Shown in pieces: positions 8,216 to 16,044 of a stretch of DNA of 64,000 bases (position 1 is its first letter; each line of letters begins with the position of its first letter). A model generated the notes under the pieces. That model had not been told where the DNA came from. It did not search any database and was given only the letters and a program-made list of their open reading frames with translations. The translations under genes were made by a program, and so were the position numbers. Source of the stretch: Chitinophagaceae bacterium (GTDB taxonomy: Bacteria; Bacteroidota; Bacteroidia; Chitinophagales; Chitinophagaceae); the NCBI GenBank assembly GCA_947447265.1, contig CANFKC010000030.1, positions 1 to 64,000 on the forward strand, in the 5' to 3' direction.

Positions 8216-9547
8216 TTGGTTAACATCCTGATAGTTGATGACGAAGAAAAGTTAAGGGCCCTGCTGAAGCGGATCATTGCTTTGGAAGGTTACAAGGTTA
8301 CTGACACACCTTCTATAAAGGGTGCAAGGCAGCTATTAGAAAGTCAGACTGTAGATATTGTACTCTGTGATGTAAAGTTGCAGGACGGCAACGGTGTAGA
8401 CTTTACGAGGGAAGTGAAAGAAAAATATCCTGGCATCGAGATAATACTGCTCACCGCTTACGGCAATATTCCGGATGGCATTCAGGCCATCCGGAACGGA
8501 GCTTTTGACTACATTGTAAAGGGCGACGATAACGATAAGATCATCCCGTTGTTAAGCAGGGCTTCTGAAAAAATTGCACTGCAGAATAAAGTAAAACGTC
8601 TGGAAAAGCAGCTAGGCAACCAACTTAGTTTTGATGGCATTACCGGCAACAGCGCTGCATTACAAAATGCCATTCAGTTGGCACGAAAAGTTGCTCCGAC
8701 AGAGACAGCGGTGTTACTTACAGGGGAAACGGGCACAGGCAAAGAAGTGTTCGCACAGGCTATACATGCCAACAGCCTACGGGCCAGCCAGGCATTTGTG
8801 GCATTGAATTGTAGCGCTTTCAGTAAAGACCTATTGGAAAGCGAGCTCTTTGGCCACAAAGCAGGCGCGTTCACCGGGGCGAATAAAGACCAAAAAGGGT
8901 TGGTAGAAGAAGCAAAGGGCGGCACACTATTTCTTGATGAAATAGGAGAAATGCCGCTGGACCTGCAACCGAAAATACTCCGATTGCTGGAAAACGGCAC
9001 TTATATAAAAGTGGGTGATACAAAAGAACAAAAAGCCAACATCAGGGTAATAGCCGCTACAAACCGTGACCTGCAAACCGATATTCAGAAAGGCCATTTC
9101 AGGAGCGACCTGTACTACCGTATCGCGGTTTTTAGTATAGAATTGCCGCCACTCCGGGCACGAACAAAAGACATACCCCTTCTGGCGCAACACTTTTTAG
9201 AAGTATATGCCGCCAAAACCAATAAAAATATCAGGTCTATCGCCAAAGATGCAATTGAAGCACTGCAGCAAAATGAATGGAAAGGCAATGTGCGGGAGCT
9301 GAAAAACGTAATGGAGCGGGCCGTAATAATGGAAGACAGCGATATATTGCAACTACAAAGCCTTCCGGTGGATATACAGCAATGTAAAGGATACGACCAG
9401 GCATCATTTCACCTTTCTACTGTTGAAAAATGCCACATCCAGAAGATGCTGCAATACACCAGGGGAAATAAAGCGGAAGCAGCCCGGCTTATGGAAATAG
9501 GCCTCGCTACTCTGTATAGAAAAATTGACGAGTATGGAATAAAATAG
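8216..9547 (+). CDS. NtrC-type sigma54-dependent response regulator
   Basis: 443 residues starting at TTG. Receiver domain 1-~120 with acidic pocket Asp8/Asp9, phospho-acceptor Asp52 (LCDVKL) and conserved Lys in IVKGDD. AAA+ domain ~140-370 with Walker A GETGTGKE (~170-177), the sigma54-contact loop GAFTGA, Walker B GGTLFLDEIGEM and arginine-finger region. A Fis-type helix-turn-helix closes the protein (GNKAEAARLMEIGLATLYRK). It should bind enhancer DNA and drive sigma54 promoters. It lies directly before the kdp region, which has two repeated palindromic elements and -24/-12-like promoters and no OmpR-type KdpE, so it probably replaces KdpE. The likely partner is the kinase at 18730-20430. 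Confidence 0.95.
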   Translation: MVNILIVDDEEKLRALLKRIIALEGYKVTDTPSIKGARQLLESQTVDIVLCDVKLQDGNGVDFTREVKEKYPGIEIILLTAYGNIPDGIQAIRNGAFDYIVKGDDNDKIIPLLSRASEKIALQNKVKRLEKQLGNQLSFDGITGNSAALQNAIQLARKVAPTETAVLLTGETGTGKEVFAQAIHANSLRASQAFVALNCSAFSKDLLESELFGHKAGAFTGANKDQKGLVEEAKGGTLFLDEIGEMPLDLQPKILRLLENGTYIKVGDTKEQKANIRVIAATNRDLQTDIQKGHFRSDLYYRIAVFSIELPPLRARTKDIPLLAQHFLEVYAAKTNKNIRSIAKDAIEALQQNEWKGNVRELKNVMERAVIMEDSDILQLQSLPVDIQQCKGYDQASFHLSTVEKCHIQKMLQYTRGNKAEAARLMEIGLATLYRKIDEYGIK

Positions 9548-9553
9548 CGCCAC

Positions 9554-9592
9554 TCTCATTCTGATAATTAACCTTCTCGTTTTGAGAAGGTT
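9554..9592. promoter_or_regulatory. 39-nt element, copy 1: candidate enhancer site
   Basis: TCTCATTCTGATAATT, four bases, then the palindrome TTCTC-GTTTT-GAGAA (9574-9588) and GGTT. A near-copy of identical length lies at 10074-10112. Each ends 73-95 nt before a -24/-12-like promoter, the usual place for an NtrC-type activator site. Confidence 0.55.
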
Positions 9593-9597
9593 TTTTT
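9570..9597 (+). terminator. terminator of the response regulator gene
   Basis: Stem AACCTTCTC/GAGAAGGTT with a 5-nt loop followed by a T run to 9597. It overlaps the candidate enhancer element, so the same palindrome may serve both roles. Confidence 0.75.
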
Positions 9598-9664
9598 ATG
9601 CCATTTTGTGGGCACTCGGGCTAAACGCCGCACCTGTAAAGGGTTTCAGATGGTTAGCTTATTA

Positions 9665-9681
9665 CTGGCACATTGTTGGTA
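9665..9681 (+). promoter_or_regulatory. candidate sigma54 promoter for the 119-residue protein
   Basis: CTGGCAC at 9665-9671 matches the -24 box exactly. The -12 box reads TGGTA, with GT in place of GC ten nt after GG. The ATG at 9706 would follow a leader of about 15 nt. Confidence 0.45.
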
Positions 9682-9705
9682 TTGATAGGGCAAAACCTAT
9701 TCAAA

Positions 9706-10065
9706 ATGATCAATCAACTCGAAGTTCCGATGTATGTAGAAGAAGCGCTACCTGAAATGGCAGCTGACTTATTAAAGGCCGGAAATAAGAATACTCCTTA
9801 CGAAATTATGAACTCGCTCACAACGTTCACCAATAGAAATATTCAGGAACACAACTATACAACCGTTAAGCGTTGTTTTGTTGTTGCCGACAAACTGTAT
9901 AGTAAGGGTAACGGTGCTGTAAAAAACGCAGTTGAAAATGTATTCATGTTTTCCTTAACCAGCATGCTGATGTGCAATGCTGTCGATAAAAAGAAAGTAT
10001 TGGCTATCATACCGGTCACCCTATATTCCCTTTACATGTCGCAGTTATATCACGGTGGATGTTAA
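9706..10065 (+). CDS. conserved hypothetical protein of the kdp region, 119 residues
   Basis: Starts MINQLEVPMYVEEALPEM. An upstream TTG at 9673 is open in frame but would place the sigma54-like -12 box inside the gene, so the ATG is preferred. The protein is predicted helical and soluble, with KNTPYEIMNSLTTFTNRNI and GNGAVKNAVENVFMFSL as its most patterned segments. I think it belongs to a small Bacteroidota family of unknown function (possibly DUF7674), but this is from memory. Its position between the regulator and the Kdp genes, behind its own enhancer-like element, suggests control by the same regulator. Confidence 0.75.
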   Translation: MINQLEVPMYVEEALPEMAADLLKAGNKNTPYEIMNSLTTFTNRNIQEHNYTTVKRCFVVADKLYSKGNGAVKNAVENVFMFSLTSMLMCNAVDKKKVLAIIPVTLYSLYMSQLYHGGC

Positions 10066-10073
10066 CCCGGTTT

Positions 10074-10112
10074 TCTCATTTTGATAATTCCTTTTCTCAA
10101 AATGAGAAGGTT
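10074..10112. promoter_or_regulatory. 39-nt element, copy 2: candidate enhancer site
   Basis: Same layout and length as 9554-9592: TCTCATTTTGATAATT, four bases, palindrome TTCTC-AAAAT-GAGAA (10094-10108), GGTT. An 11-bp inverted repeat (10073-10083 with 10098-10108) also lets it fold. It lies 95 nt before the -24 box at 10207. Confidence 0.55.
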
Positions 10113-10206
10113 ACCGCCCATGGAGTAGTAACGGCAAAATGAAAAGACCCTGCAAACATCAATAAAATCAAGGCTTTAGCAAAAAAAAAGCTGAGCAATG
10201 AACACA

Positions 10207-10222
10207 GGGCACGCAAATTGAA
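10207..10222 (+). promoter_or_regulatory. candidate sigma54 promoter of the kdp operon
   Basis: GGGCACG (10207-10213), CAAA, then TTGAA (10218-10222). GG and GA are ten nt apart where the consensus has GG and GC. Predicted transcript start is near 10233, ahead of the secreted protein, kdpF, kdpA, kdpB, kdpC and the porin. Confidence 0.5.
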
Positions 10223-10327
10223 CAATGCCTTTGTGACAACCGAACCGGGCAAAAATTACAAGTGAACGGCTTTCGATATCGGACACACTATTCAAAACAC
10301 TTCTTATCAACAGTAAATATTAAAAAA

Positions 10328-10897
10328 ATGAAAAACACATTAAAACTGGCAGCCCTGAATTCCCTTTTGATTTTATCAATGAGCTCTTTTGCCAAAGAGC
10401 AGTCAGGCATCTACATGACCGCTAACGATTTTGTAAATAACAAAATCTCCTATAGTGCCCATCCTAAAATACATCCGAATAATTCAGTTGCCAACCTGCC
10501 GTACATTACGGTAGTCGAAAAGGGAACTACCCATAAACTGGAAAAGAGTAAGATATTCGGCTATGTTGATAACAGCAAAAAAGCATACCGGTTATTCGAA
10601 GGTGAAACATATCAAATTCTGGAAGCGGACAATGTAATCATCTATTCACAAACCACACACGTCGCACAAAGCAAGGGTTATACAGTATTGAACAACTACT
10701 TTTTCAGCACAAAGGCTGATGGGAAGATCATCCCGTTAACACTCAACAATTTGAAAAACAGCTATCGTGGTAATGAGAAGTTCATCAGCATGCTCGATCA
10801 GTTTTTCAGCGGTAGCGATATAGCAGAGTATGATAAAATACATAACAGCTATAAAGTGAATTATGTATTTGGTAAAGCAGCTGCCCCAGGTAATTGA
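10328..10897 (+). CDS. secreted hypothetical protein, first gene of the kdp transcript
   Basis: 189 residues. The ATG at 10328 gives a standard signal peptide (MKNTLKLAALNSLLILSMSSFA, cleavage after FA). An in-frame GTG at 10262 would bury it, so the ATG is preferred. The mature part starts KEQSGIYMTANDFVNNKISY, a pattern I associate with Bacteroidota periplasmic proteins of unknown function. It is followed by mostly beta-type sequence, with no cysteine and no membrane segment. It follows the candidate sigma54 promoter and precedes kdpF by ~120 nt, so it may act in the periplasm during potassium limitation. Confidence 0.75.
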   Translation: MKNTLKLAALNSLLILSMSSFAKEQSGIYMTANDFVNNKISYSAHPKIHPNNSVANLPYITVVEKGTTHKLEKSKIFGYVDNSKKAYRLFEGETYQILEADNVIIYSQTTHVAQSKGYTVLNNYFFSTKADGKIIPLTLNNLKNSYRGNEKFISMLDQFFSGSDIAEYDKIHNSYKVNYVFGKAAAPGN

Positions 10898-10931
10898 GGC
10901 TGCATTTTAAATCAAAGAAAAAATAGAAAAA

Positions 10932-11015
10932 ATGCTGGTTATAATTTTGGTATCAGGGGTTTTGGTTGGCTTTGCCATCCTGTTTAAGTCAATAGACTGG
11001 TTCGAAAAAATTTAA
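10932..11015 (+). CDS. 27-residue membrane peptide preceding kdpF
   Basis: Very short ORF reading MLVIILVSGVLVGFAILF then KSIDWFEKI. It is one membrane helix with a short polar tail, 3 nt before the kdpF start. Its size and tail resemble KdpF, which stabilises the Kdp complex, but the KdpF signature itself is in the next ORF. I believe similar peptides occur in other Bacteroidota kdp operons. A second small Kdp subunit is a reasonable inference. Confidence 0.6.
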   Translation: MLVIILVSGVLVGFAILFKSIDWFEKI

Positions 11016-11018
11016 TTT

Positions 11019-11096
11019 ATGATAGCGCTGCTCATTGTTTCCCTGCTGGTTTTTGCATACATGCTGTATGTATTGATCAAGCCTGAAAAATTTTAA
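11019..11096 (+). CDS. kdpF: potassium-transporting ATPase small subunit KdpF
   Basis: 25 residues: a single membrane helix ending YVLIKPEKF, the hallmark of KdpF. It sits 10 nt before kdpA, as in other kdp operons. In E. coli KdpF is a membrane peptide that stabilises the KdpABC complex. Confidence 0.85.
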   Translation: MIALLIVSLLVFAYMLYVLIKPEKF

Positions 11097-11106
11097 AAAT
11101 ACTTTT

Positions 11107-12843
11107 ATGAATGCTGAATTACTCGGAGTAATAGTGATGTTTGTGGGCACCTTGCTGCTGGCGTTACCCTTGGGGCGCTATATAGCTAAAGTATATGCCG
11201 GCGACGGTGTATGGACCGATGCCATATTTAATCCAATAGAGCGCCTTTTCTTTAAAATATCAAGGATAAACCCGCTGAACGAAATGACATGGAAGCAAAG
11301 CCTTAAAGCACTGCTTACCATTAATCTCATTTGGTTTTTGTGGGCTATGTTCTGCTTAACTAATCAAAGCTGGCTGCCCTGGAACCCCGACCATATTGCG
11401 TCTCAGTCACCAGACCTGGCATTTAATACCGCTGTTTCGTTTTTGGTGAATTGCAATCTACAGGATTATATTGGCGAATCCGGCGCTTCTTACTTTACCC
11501 AAACATTTGCTTTAATGTTCCTTCAGTTCGTATCGGCAGGTACCGGTATGGCGGCAGCGGCAATCGTATTTAATGCGCTGAGAGAACGGACTACCGACAA
11601 ACTGGGCAATTTTTATAATTACTTCCTGAAGAGCTGCACACGTATACTATTGCCAATCTGCATATTCATCGCAGCCATACATATTTTCAATGGCACACCA
11701 ATGACCGCAAAAGGCATGGACACCATGATAACCATGCAAGGCGATACTGTGCATGTAAGCCGGGGGCCTGTAGCCGCATTTGTGGCAATAAAACACCTGG
11801 GCACAAATGGTGGAGGTTTTTATGGCGCCAATTCAGCGCATCCGCTTGAAAACCCTAATTATCTCACCAATATGGTGCAGATGATATCACAGATACTCCT
11901 ACCATTTGCAATGGTATTTGCAATGGGTATCTATCTAAGAAGGAAAAAACTGGCATGGGTTTTCTGGAGCGTTATGACCATAGGCTTCCTGATGCTGGTA
12001 GTGCCTACGATGATAACCGAGATCAACGGCAACCCCGCCCTTGCAAAAATGGGCATAGCGCAGCCAGGAGGTAATATGGAAGGTAAGGAGGTAAGGTTTG
12101 CATCTTATGCCACAGCATTCTGGAGCATTGCAACCACTGTGATCTCCACTGGTTCGGTAAATGGTATGCACGACAGCTTTATGCCGCTATCCGGCATGAA
12201 CATGCTGCTGGGCATGATGATCAACTCTTTCTATGGTGGTGTGGGCGTAGGCTTCCTTAACTTCTTTATCTATGTGATACTTGCGGTGTTTATAGGAGGG
12301 TTGATGGTGGGGCGCACGCCTGAATTCCTGGGCAAGAAAGTGGAAGCTAAAGAAATGAAAATTGCCATGATAGTGGCGCTGCTGCATCCCTTCCTTATAC
12401 TGGCATTCACAGCAATATCCAGTTACCTCGCCGCGCACGATGCCAATATGGGCTGGTGGTTTACCGATGCGGCCGGAAAGCATAATGCAACAGGCTGGTT
12501 CAACAATCCCTCCTACCATGGCTTCAGCGAAATGCTGTACCAGTATACTTCAGCGTCGGCCAACAATGGCAGCGGCTTTGAGGGTCTTGCGGACAATAAC
12601 CCATTCTGGAACATCAGTGCGGGTATTATATTGCTCTTTTCCCGTTACCTACCCATAATAGGTCCCGTCGCGATAGCTGGCATAATGGCGCAGAAAAAGT
12701 TTATACCCGAAAGCGGTGGTACCCTTAAAACGGATACAGGCACATTTGGATTACTAGTATTCGCGGTAAAAATAATAATAGCCGCACTAGCCTTCTTCCC
12801 TGCACTGGCACTAGGCCCGATCGCCGAATGGTTCTCTAAATAA
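11107..12843 (+). CDS. kdpA: potassium-transporting ATPase subunit A
   Basis: Potassium channel-like subunit of the high-affinity Kdp pump in the inner membrane, 578 residues (family ~560-580). Ten membrane segments are expected. Selectivity-filter loops are visible at NCNLQDYIGE, GTNGGGFYGANSAHPLENP, TGSVNGMHDSF and NNGSGFEGL. The conserved GGLMVGRTPEFLGKK follows the third repeat. The gene starts 10 nt after kdpF and is followed by kdpB after 33 nt. Confidence 0.98.
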   Translation: MNAELLGVIVMFVGTLLLALPLGRYIAKVYAGDGVWTDAIFNPIERLFFKISRINPLNEMTWKQSLKALLTINLIWFLWAMFCLTNQSWLPWNPDHIASQSPDLAFNTAVSFLVNCNLQDYIGESGASYFTQTFALMFLQFVSAGTGMAAAAIVFNALRERTTDKLGNFYNYFLKSCTRILLPICIFIAAIHIFNGTPMTAKGMDTMITMQGDTVHVSRGPVAAFVAIKHLGTNGGGFYGANSAHPLENPNYLTNMVQMISQILLPFAMVFAMGIYLRRKKLAWVFWSVMTIGFLMLVVPTMITEINGNPALAKMGIAQPGGNMEGKEVRFASYATAFWSIATTVISTGSVNGMHDSFMPLSGMNMLLGMMINSFYGGVGVGFLNFFIYVILAVFIGGLMVGRTPEFLGKKVEAKEMKIAMIVALLHPFLILAFTAISSYLAAHDANMGWWFTDAAGKHNATGWFNNPSYHGFSEMLYQYTSASANNGSGFEGLADNNPFWNISAGIILLFSRYLPIIGPVAIAGIMAQKKFIPESGGTLKTDTGTFGLLVFAVKIIIAALAFFPALALGPIAEWFSK

Positions 12844-12876
12844 CAAAATCTTACTAACGACCTGAATTGAATAATT

Positions 12877-14919
12877 ATGAAACGCCAAGATAAATCTGGT
12901 CTTTTTCAAGGAGGAATAGTAACGGAGGCATTGAAACAATCCTTTGTTAAACTCAATCCCAAAATACTGTTCCGTAACCCGGTAATGTTCACTGTGGAGA
13001 TAGGTATGTTCATTATGCTGGCAGTATGCATCTGGATATTGACCGGGGAAACACACCAGGGCTCATTTGCGTACAACTTTATCATCTTCATTATACTACT
13101 ACTTACCCTGCTATTTGCAAATTTCGCCGAAGCGCTTGCGGAGGCAAGAGGCAAGGCACAGGCAGCCTCCCTTCGTAAAACAAGAGAAGAAACTCCGGCA
13201 AAGAAGGTAGTGCTGATGGGCGATATTTTTTTAAATGAGGTGCAAATCATTCCCTCTTCGCAGTTAAAAAAGGGCGACTACTTCATTTGTGAAAAAGATG
13301 ATATTATACCTACAGATGGCGAAATAGTAGAAGGCATTGCAACCATAGATGAATCAGCCATTACCGGAGAATCTGCACCGGTAATACGCGAATCAGGCGG
13401 AGATAAATCGTCAGTAACTGGTGGTACAAAGATACTCTCTGATAAAATAAAAGTGAAAGTAACCACAGAACCCGGTGAAAGCTTCCTCGATAAAATGATA
13501 GCCCTTGTGGAAGGTGCCACCCGCCAGAAAACACCTAACGAAATTGCGCTGAACATTTTACTTGCAGGCTTTACGCTGGTGTTTGTAATTGTGTGCATCA
13601 CGCTGCATCCATTCGCCGCCTATTCAAAAACGCCAATTGCGATATCAGCTTATATCTCCTTGTTTGTATGTCTTATTCCTACTACTATCGGCGGTTTGTT
13701 ATCTGCTATCGGCATCTCTGGGATGGACAGAGCGCTGCGCGCAAATGTGATCGCAAAATCTGGCAAAGCAGTTGAAACCGCTGGCGATATAGATGTGTTG
13801 CTACTAGATAAAACAGGCACTATTACGATAGGCAATCGTAAAGCAACACACTTTCATACGGCACATGGAGTTGATGAAAAATACTTTATTAAATGTGCAG
13901 CGCTCAGTTCTATGTCAGACGACACGCCAGAGGGTAAATCAATTATAGAATTGGCCGGAGTTAACCCACAGAGCTACAACGTTGATAGCCCTACGTTCAT
14001 CAAATTCACTGCCGAAACCCGCAGCAGTGGTATTGACTTTGGAACAACAAAAATCCGCAAGGGAGCCTATGACACCATGAGGAAAATGGTGGAAAAGGCT
14101 GGCAATGTGTTCCCCCCGACCACAACCAACGATGTGAATAAGATTTCCATGAACGGAGGTACGCCATTGGTCGTAATTGAAAACAACAGTGTTCTTGGAG
14201 TTGTAGAATTGCAGGACATTATTAAACCCGGCATTCAGGAGCGTTTTGAGCGCCTGCGTAAAATGGGCGTAAACACTGTGATGGTTACAGGTGACAACCC
14301 GCTAACCGCAAAGTACATAGCAGAGAAAGCAGGTGTTGATGATTTTATTGCAGAGGCCAAGCCCGAAGATAAGATGGACTACATTAAGAAGGTGCAGGCC
14401 ACAGGCAAGCTGGTTGCCATGATGGGTGACGGCACTAACGATGCACCTGCACTTGCGCAGGCTGATGTAGGTGTGGCTATGAATAGCGGCACAGCAGCAG
14501 CAAAAGAAGCAGGTAATATGGTGGACCTGGACAATGACCCTACCAAGCTGATTGAAATAGTAGAAATAGGCAAGCAATTACTGATGACACGTGGTACACT
14601 TACCACCTTCTCCATAGCCAATGATGTCGCTAAGTATTTTGCTATAGTACCTGCTTTATTCATTGTATCGATCCCCGCGCTAAAGGGCCTGAACATAATG
14701 GGTCTGAAAAGCCCGGAAAGCGCTATCCTCTCAGCAGTAATATTTAATGCCATCATTATCCCTATGCTGATCCCATTGGCACTAAAAGGAGTGGCTTACA
14801 AACCTATCGGCGCAAGTGCACTGTTGCGCAGGAACCTTTTCATATATGGCATTGGTGGTATCGTATTACCCTTCATCGGGATAAAACTGATAGACTTGAT
14901 CGTGGGGGTATTTATGTAA
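12877..14919 (+). CDS. kdpB: potassium-transporting ATPase subunit B
   Basis: P-type ATPase subunit that hydrolyses ATP for potassium uptake, 680 residues, normal length. The phosphorylated Asp311 is in [10 protein letters not shown], the actuator loop is TGESAPV, and the hinge motif is [20 protein letters not shown]. Membrane segments flank the soluble domains. In a normal operon kdpC would follow within a few bases. Here 531 nt intervene, carrying a toxin-antitoxin pair on the other strand whose toxin stop is only 5 nt from the kdpB stop. Confidence 0.98.
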   Translation: MKRQDKSGLFQGGIVTEALKQSFVKLNPKILFRNPVMFTVEIGMFIMLAVCIWILTGETHQGSFAYNFIIFIILLLTLLFANFAEALAEARGKAQAASLRKTREETPAKKVVLMGDIFLNEVQIIPSSQLKKGDYFICEKDDIIPTDGEIVEGIATIDESAITGESAPVIRESGGDKSSVTGGTKILSDKIKVKVTTEPGESFLDKMIALVEGATRQKTPNEIALNILLAGFTLVFVIVCITLHPFAAYSKTPIAISAYISLFVCLIPTTIGGLLSAIGISGMDRALRANVIAKSGKAVETAGDIDVLLLDKTGTITIGNRKATHFHTAHGVDEKYFIKCAALSSMSDDTPEGKSIIELAGVNPQSYNVDSPTFIKFTAETRSSGIDFGTTKIRKGAYDTMRKMVEKAGNVFPPTTTNDVNKISMNGGTPLVVIENNSVLGVVELQDIIKPGIQERFERLRKMGVNTVMVTGDNPLTAKYIAEKAGVDDFIAEAKPEDKMDYIKKVQATGKLVAMMGDGTNDAPALAQADVGVAMNSGTAAAKEAGNMVDLDNDPTKLIEIVEIGKQLLMTRGTLTTFSIANDVAKYFAIVPALFIVSIPALKGLNIMGLKSPESAILSAVIFNAIIIPMLIPLALKGVAYKPIGASALLRRNLFIYGIGGIVLPFIGIKLIDLIVGVFM

Positions 14920-14924
14920 TTACA

Positions 14925-15188
14925 TTAACTATAATGACCATGCAAAGCAGCAATAATAACATTCTTTTCCGCGTCAATTTTATAGATGAGCCTGTGCTCG
15001 CCGGTTATTCTTCGCGACCAATAGCCTTTATAATCGTGCTTAAGCGGCTCTGGCTTTCCGAGTCCGTCAAAAGGATGCTTTATAATGTCGTCGATGAGCT
15101 CGAATATCTTTTTTACCAGTTGTGGGTTAGTTGCAGCAAGTTTGCGCAAAGTTTCGATGGTACTATTTTCAAAAATTACTTTACTCAT
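14925..15188 (-). CDS. RelE/YoeB-type toxin inside the kdp operon
   Basis: 87 residues of the Txe/YoeB branch of RelE-fold mRNA interferases: KHPFDGLGKPEPLKHDYKGY then WSRRITGEHRLIYKI and a C-terminal His-Tyr (ALHGHYS). These contain the usual Glu, Arg and His residues of the active site. Toxins of this group cut mRNA on the ribosome. Its ATG overlaps the stop of the upstream antitoxin (ATGA). The gene lies antisense between kdpB and kdpC, so kdp transcription runs against it. Confidence 0.92.
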   Translation of the reverse strand: MSKVIFENSTIETLRKLAATNPQLVKKIFELIDDIIKHPFDGLGKPEPLKHDYKGYWSRRITGEHRLIYKIDAEKNVIIAALHGHYS

Positions 15189-15409
15189 GGCTCGTTTAAA
15201 AGCTGTCTTTTAAATTCCTCATATTCGTCCAATGTGAAGTACGTAAGATTGCGGTTAAGCTCTACGTTTTCAAGAACATTTTTAAAGGGAAGGCTTTTAT
15301 TGATGGAGATCGTGATCTCTGCATCATTTACCAAGTTTATGAGCGATTTGATCCGTTCAAACAACTTTTCATTAAACTCATCGGGCTTGATATGAATTAC
15401 AGCATCCAT
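15185..15409 (-). CDS. antitoxin of the RelE/YoeB pair
   Basis: 74 residues, starting MDAVIHIKPDEF. The open frame continues 21 codons upstream, but those are hydrophobic, cross the kdpC start and do not fit. The acidic C-terminal half (LDEYEEFKRQLLNEP) is typical of an antitoxin tail that wraps the toxin. I cannot place the N-terminal part in a specific DNA-binding family. Translation is coupled to the toxin through a 4-nt overlap. Confidence 0.82.
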   Translation of the reverse strand: MDAVIHIKPDEFNEKLFERIKSLINLVNDAEITISINKSLPFKNVLENVELNRNLTYFTLDEYEEFKRQLLNEP

Positions 15410-15432
15410 TGGACAACAATTAAGATTGTTAA

Positions 15433-15440
15433 CAAAATTA
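15433..15440 (-). promoter_or_regulatory. -7 element TAATTTTG before the antitoxin
   Basis: Exact TAnnTTTG match on the minus strand, 23 nt before the antitoxin ATG and only 10 nt from the kdpC ATG on the other strand. Confidence 0.45.
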
Positions 15441-15450
15441 TCGAAATAAA

Positions 15451-16011
15451 ATGAAAAAAGAACTATTACCATCGCTGCTGCTTACTGTACTTTGCCTCTT
15501 GTTTTTTTCTGGCGTTTATACGCTCATTGTATGGGGCATTGCGCAGGTATCACCGAACAAGGGCGACGGATTCATTACGGCAGCCAATGGCAAAACCTAT
15601 TATACCAATATAGCCCAGAAATTTACAGACGACAAATATTTCTGGAGCCGGCCTTCGGCAGTGGCATACAATGCTGCAGGTTCGGGCGGGAGCAATAAAG
15701 GACCTAATAATCCTGATTACCTCGCCGAAGTGCAAGGCCGCATTGACTCCTTCATGGTTCACAATCCGGGAATCAACAAAGCTGATATACCGTCAGATCT
15801 GGTAACGGCAAGTGGTAGCGGGCTTGATCCACACATAAGCATTCAGGGTGCTACAATACAGGTAGTACGAATTGCAAAAGCGAGGGGTATCGCAGGCACA
15901 AGAATAATAGCATTGATAGAAAAAAATGCGGAAAACCCATTGCTCGGTATGTTCGGGCCTACAAAAATTAATATACTGAAACTGAATATTGACCTGGATA
16001 ACCTAAAATAA
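15451..16011 (+). CDS. kdpC: potassium-transporting ATPase subunit C
   Basis: Single-pass membrane subunit that assists ATP binding by KdpB, 186 residues. One N-terminal helix (LLTVLCLLFFSGVYTLIVWG) is followed by a periplasmic domain with FWSRPSAVAYN, GSNKGPNNPDY, DLVTASGSGLDPHIS and VNELI-like end NILKLNIDLDNL. All family landmarks are present, so the gene is intact although separated from kdpB by the toxin-antitoxin insertion. Confidence 0.97.
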   Translation: MKKELLPSLLLTVLCLLFFSGVYTLIVWGIAQVSPNKGDGFITAANGKTYYTNIAQKFTDDKYFWSRPSAVAYNAAGSGGSNKGPNNPDYLAEVQGRIDSFMVHNPGINKADIPSDLVTASGSGLDPHISIQGATIQVVRIAKARGIAGTRIIALIEKNAENPLLGMFGPTKINILKLNIDLDNLK

Positions 16012-16044
16012 AAATTAATTAAACACACTCAAAAAGCGAACAAC

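Noticed and set aside
10262-10327. Upstream GTG start for the secreted kdp-region protein
   Set aside because: It would put 22 polar residues before a clear signal peptide; the ATG at 10328 is better.
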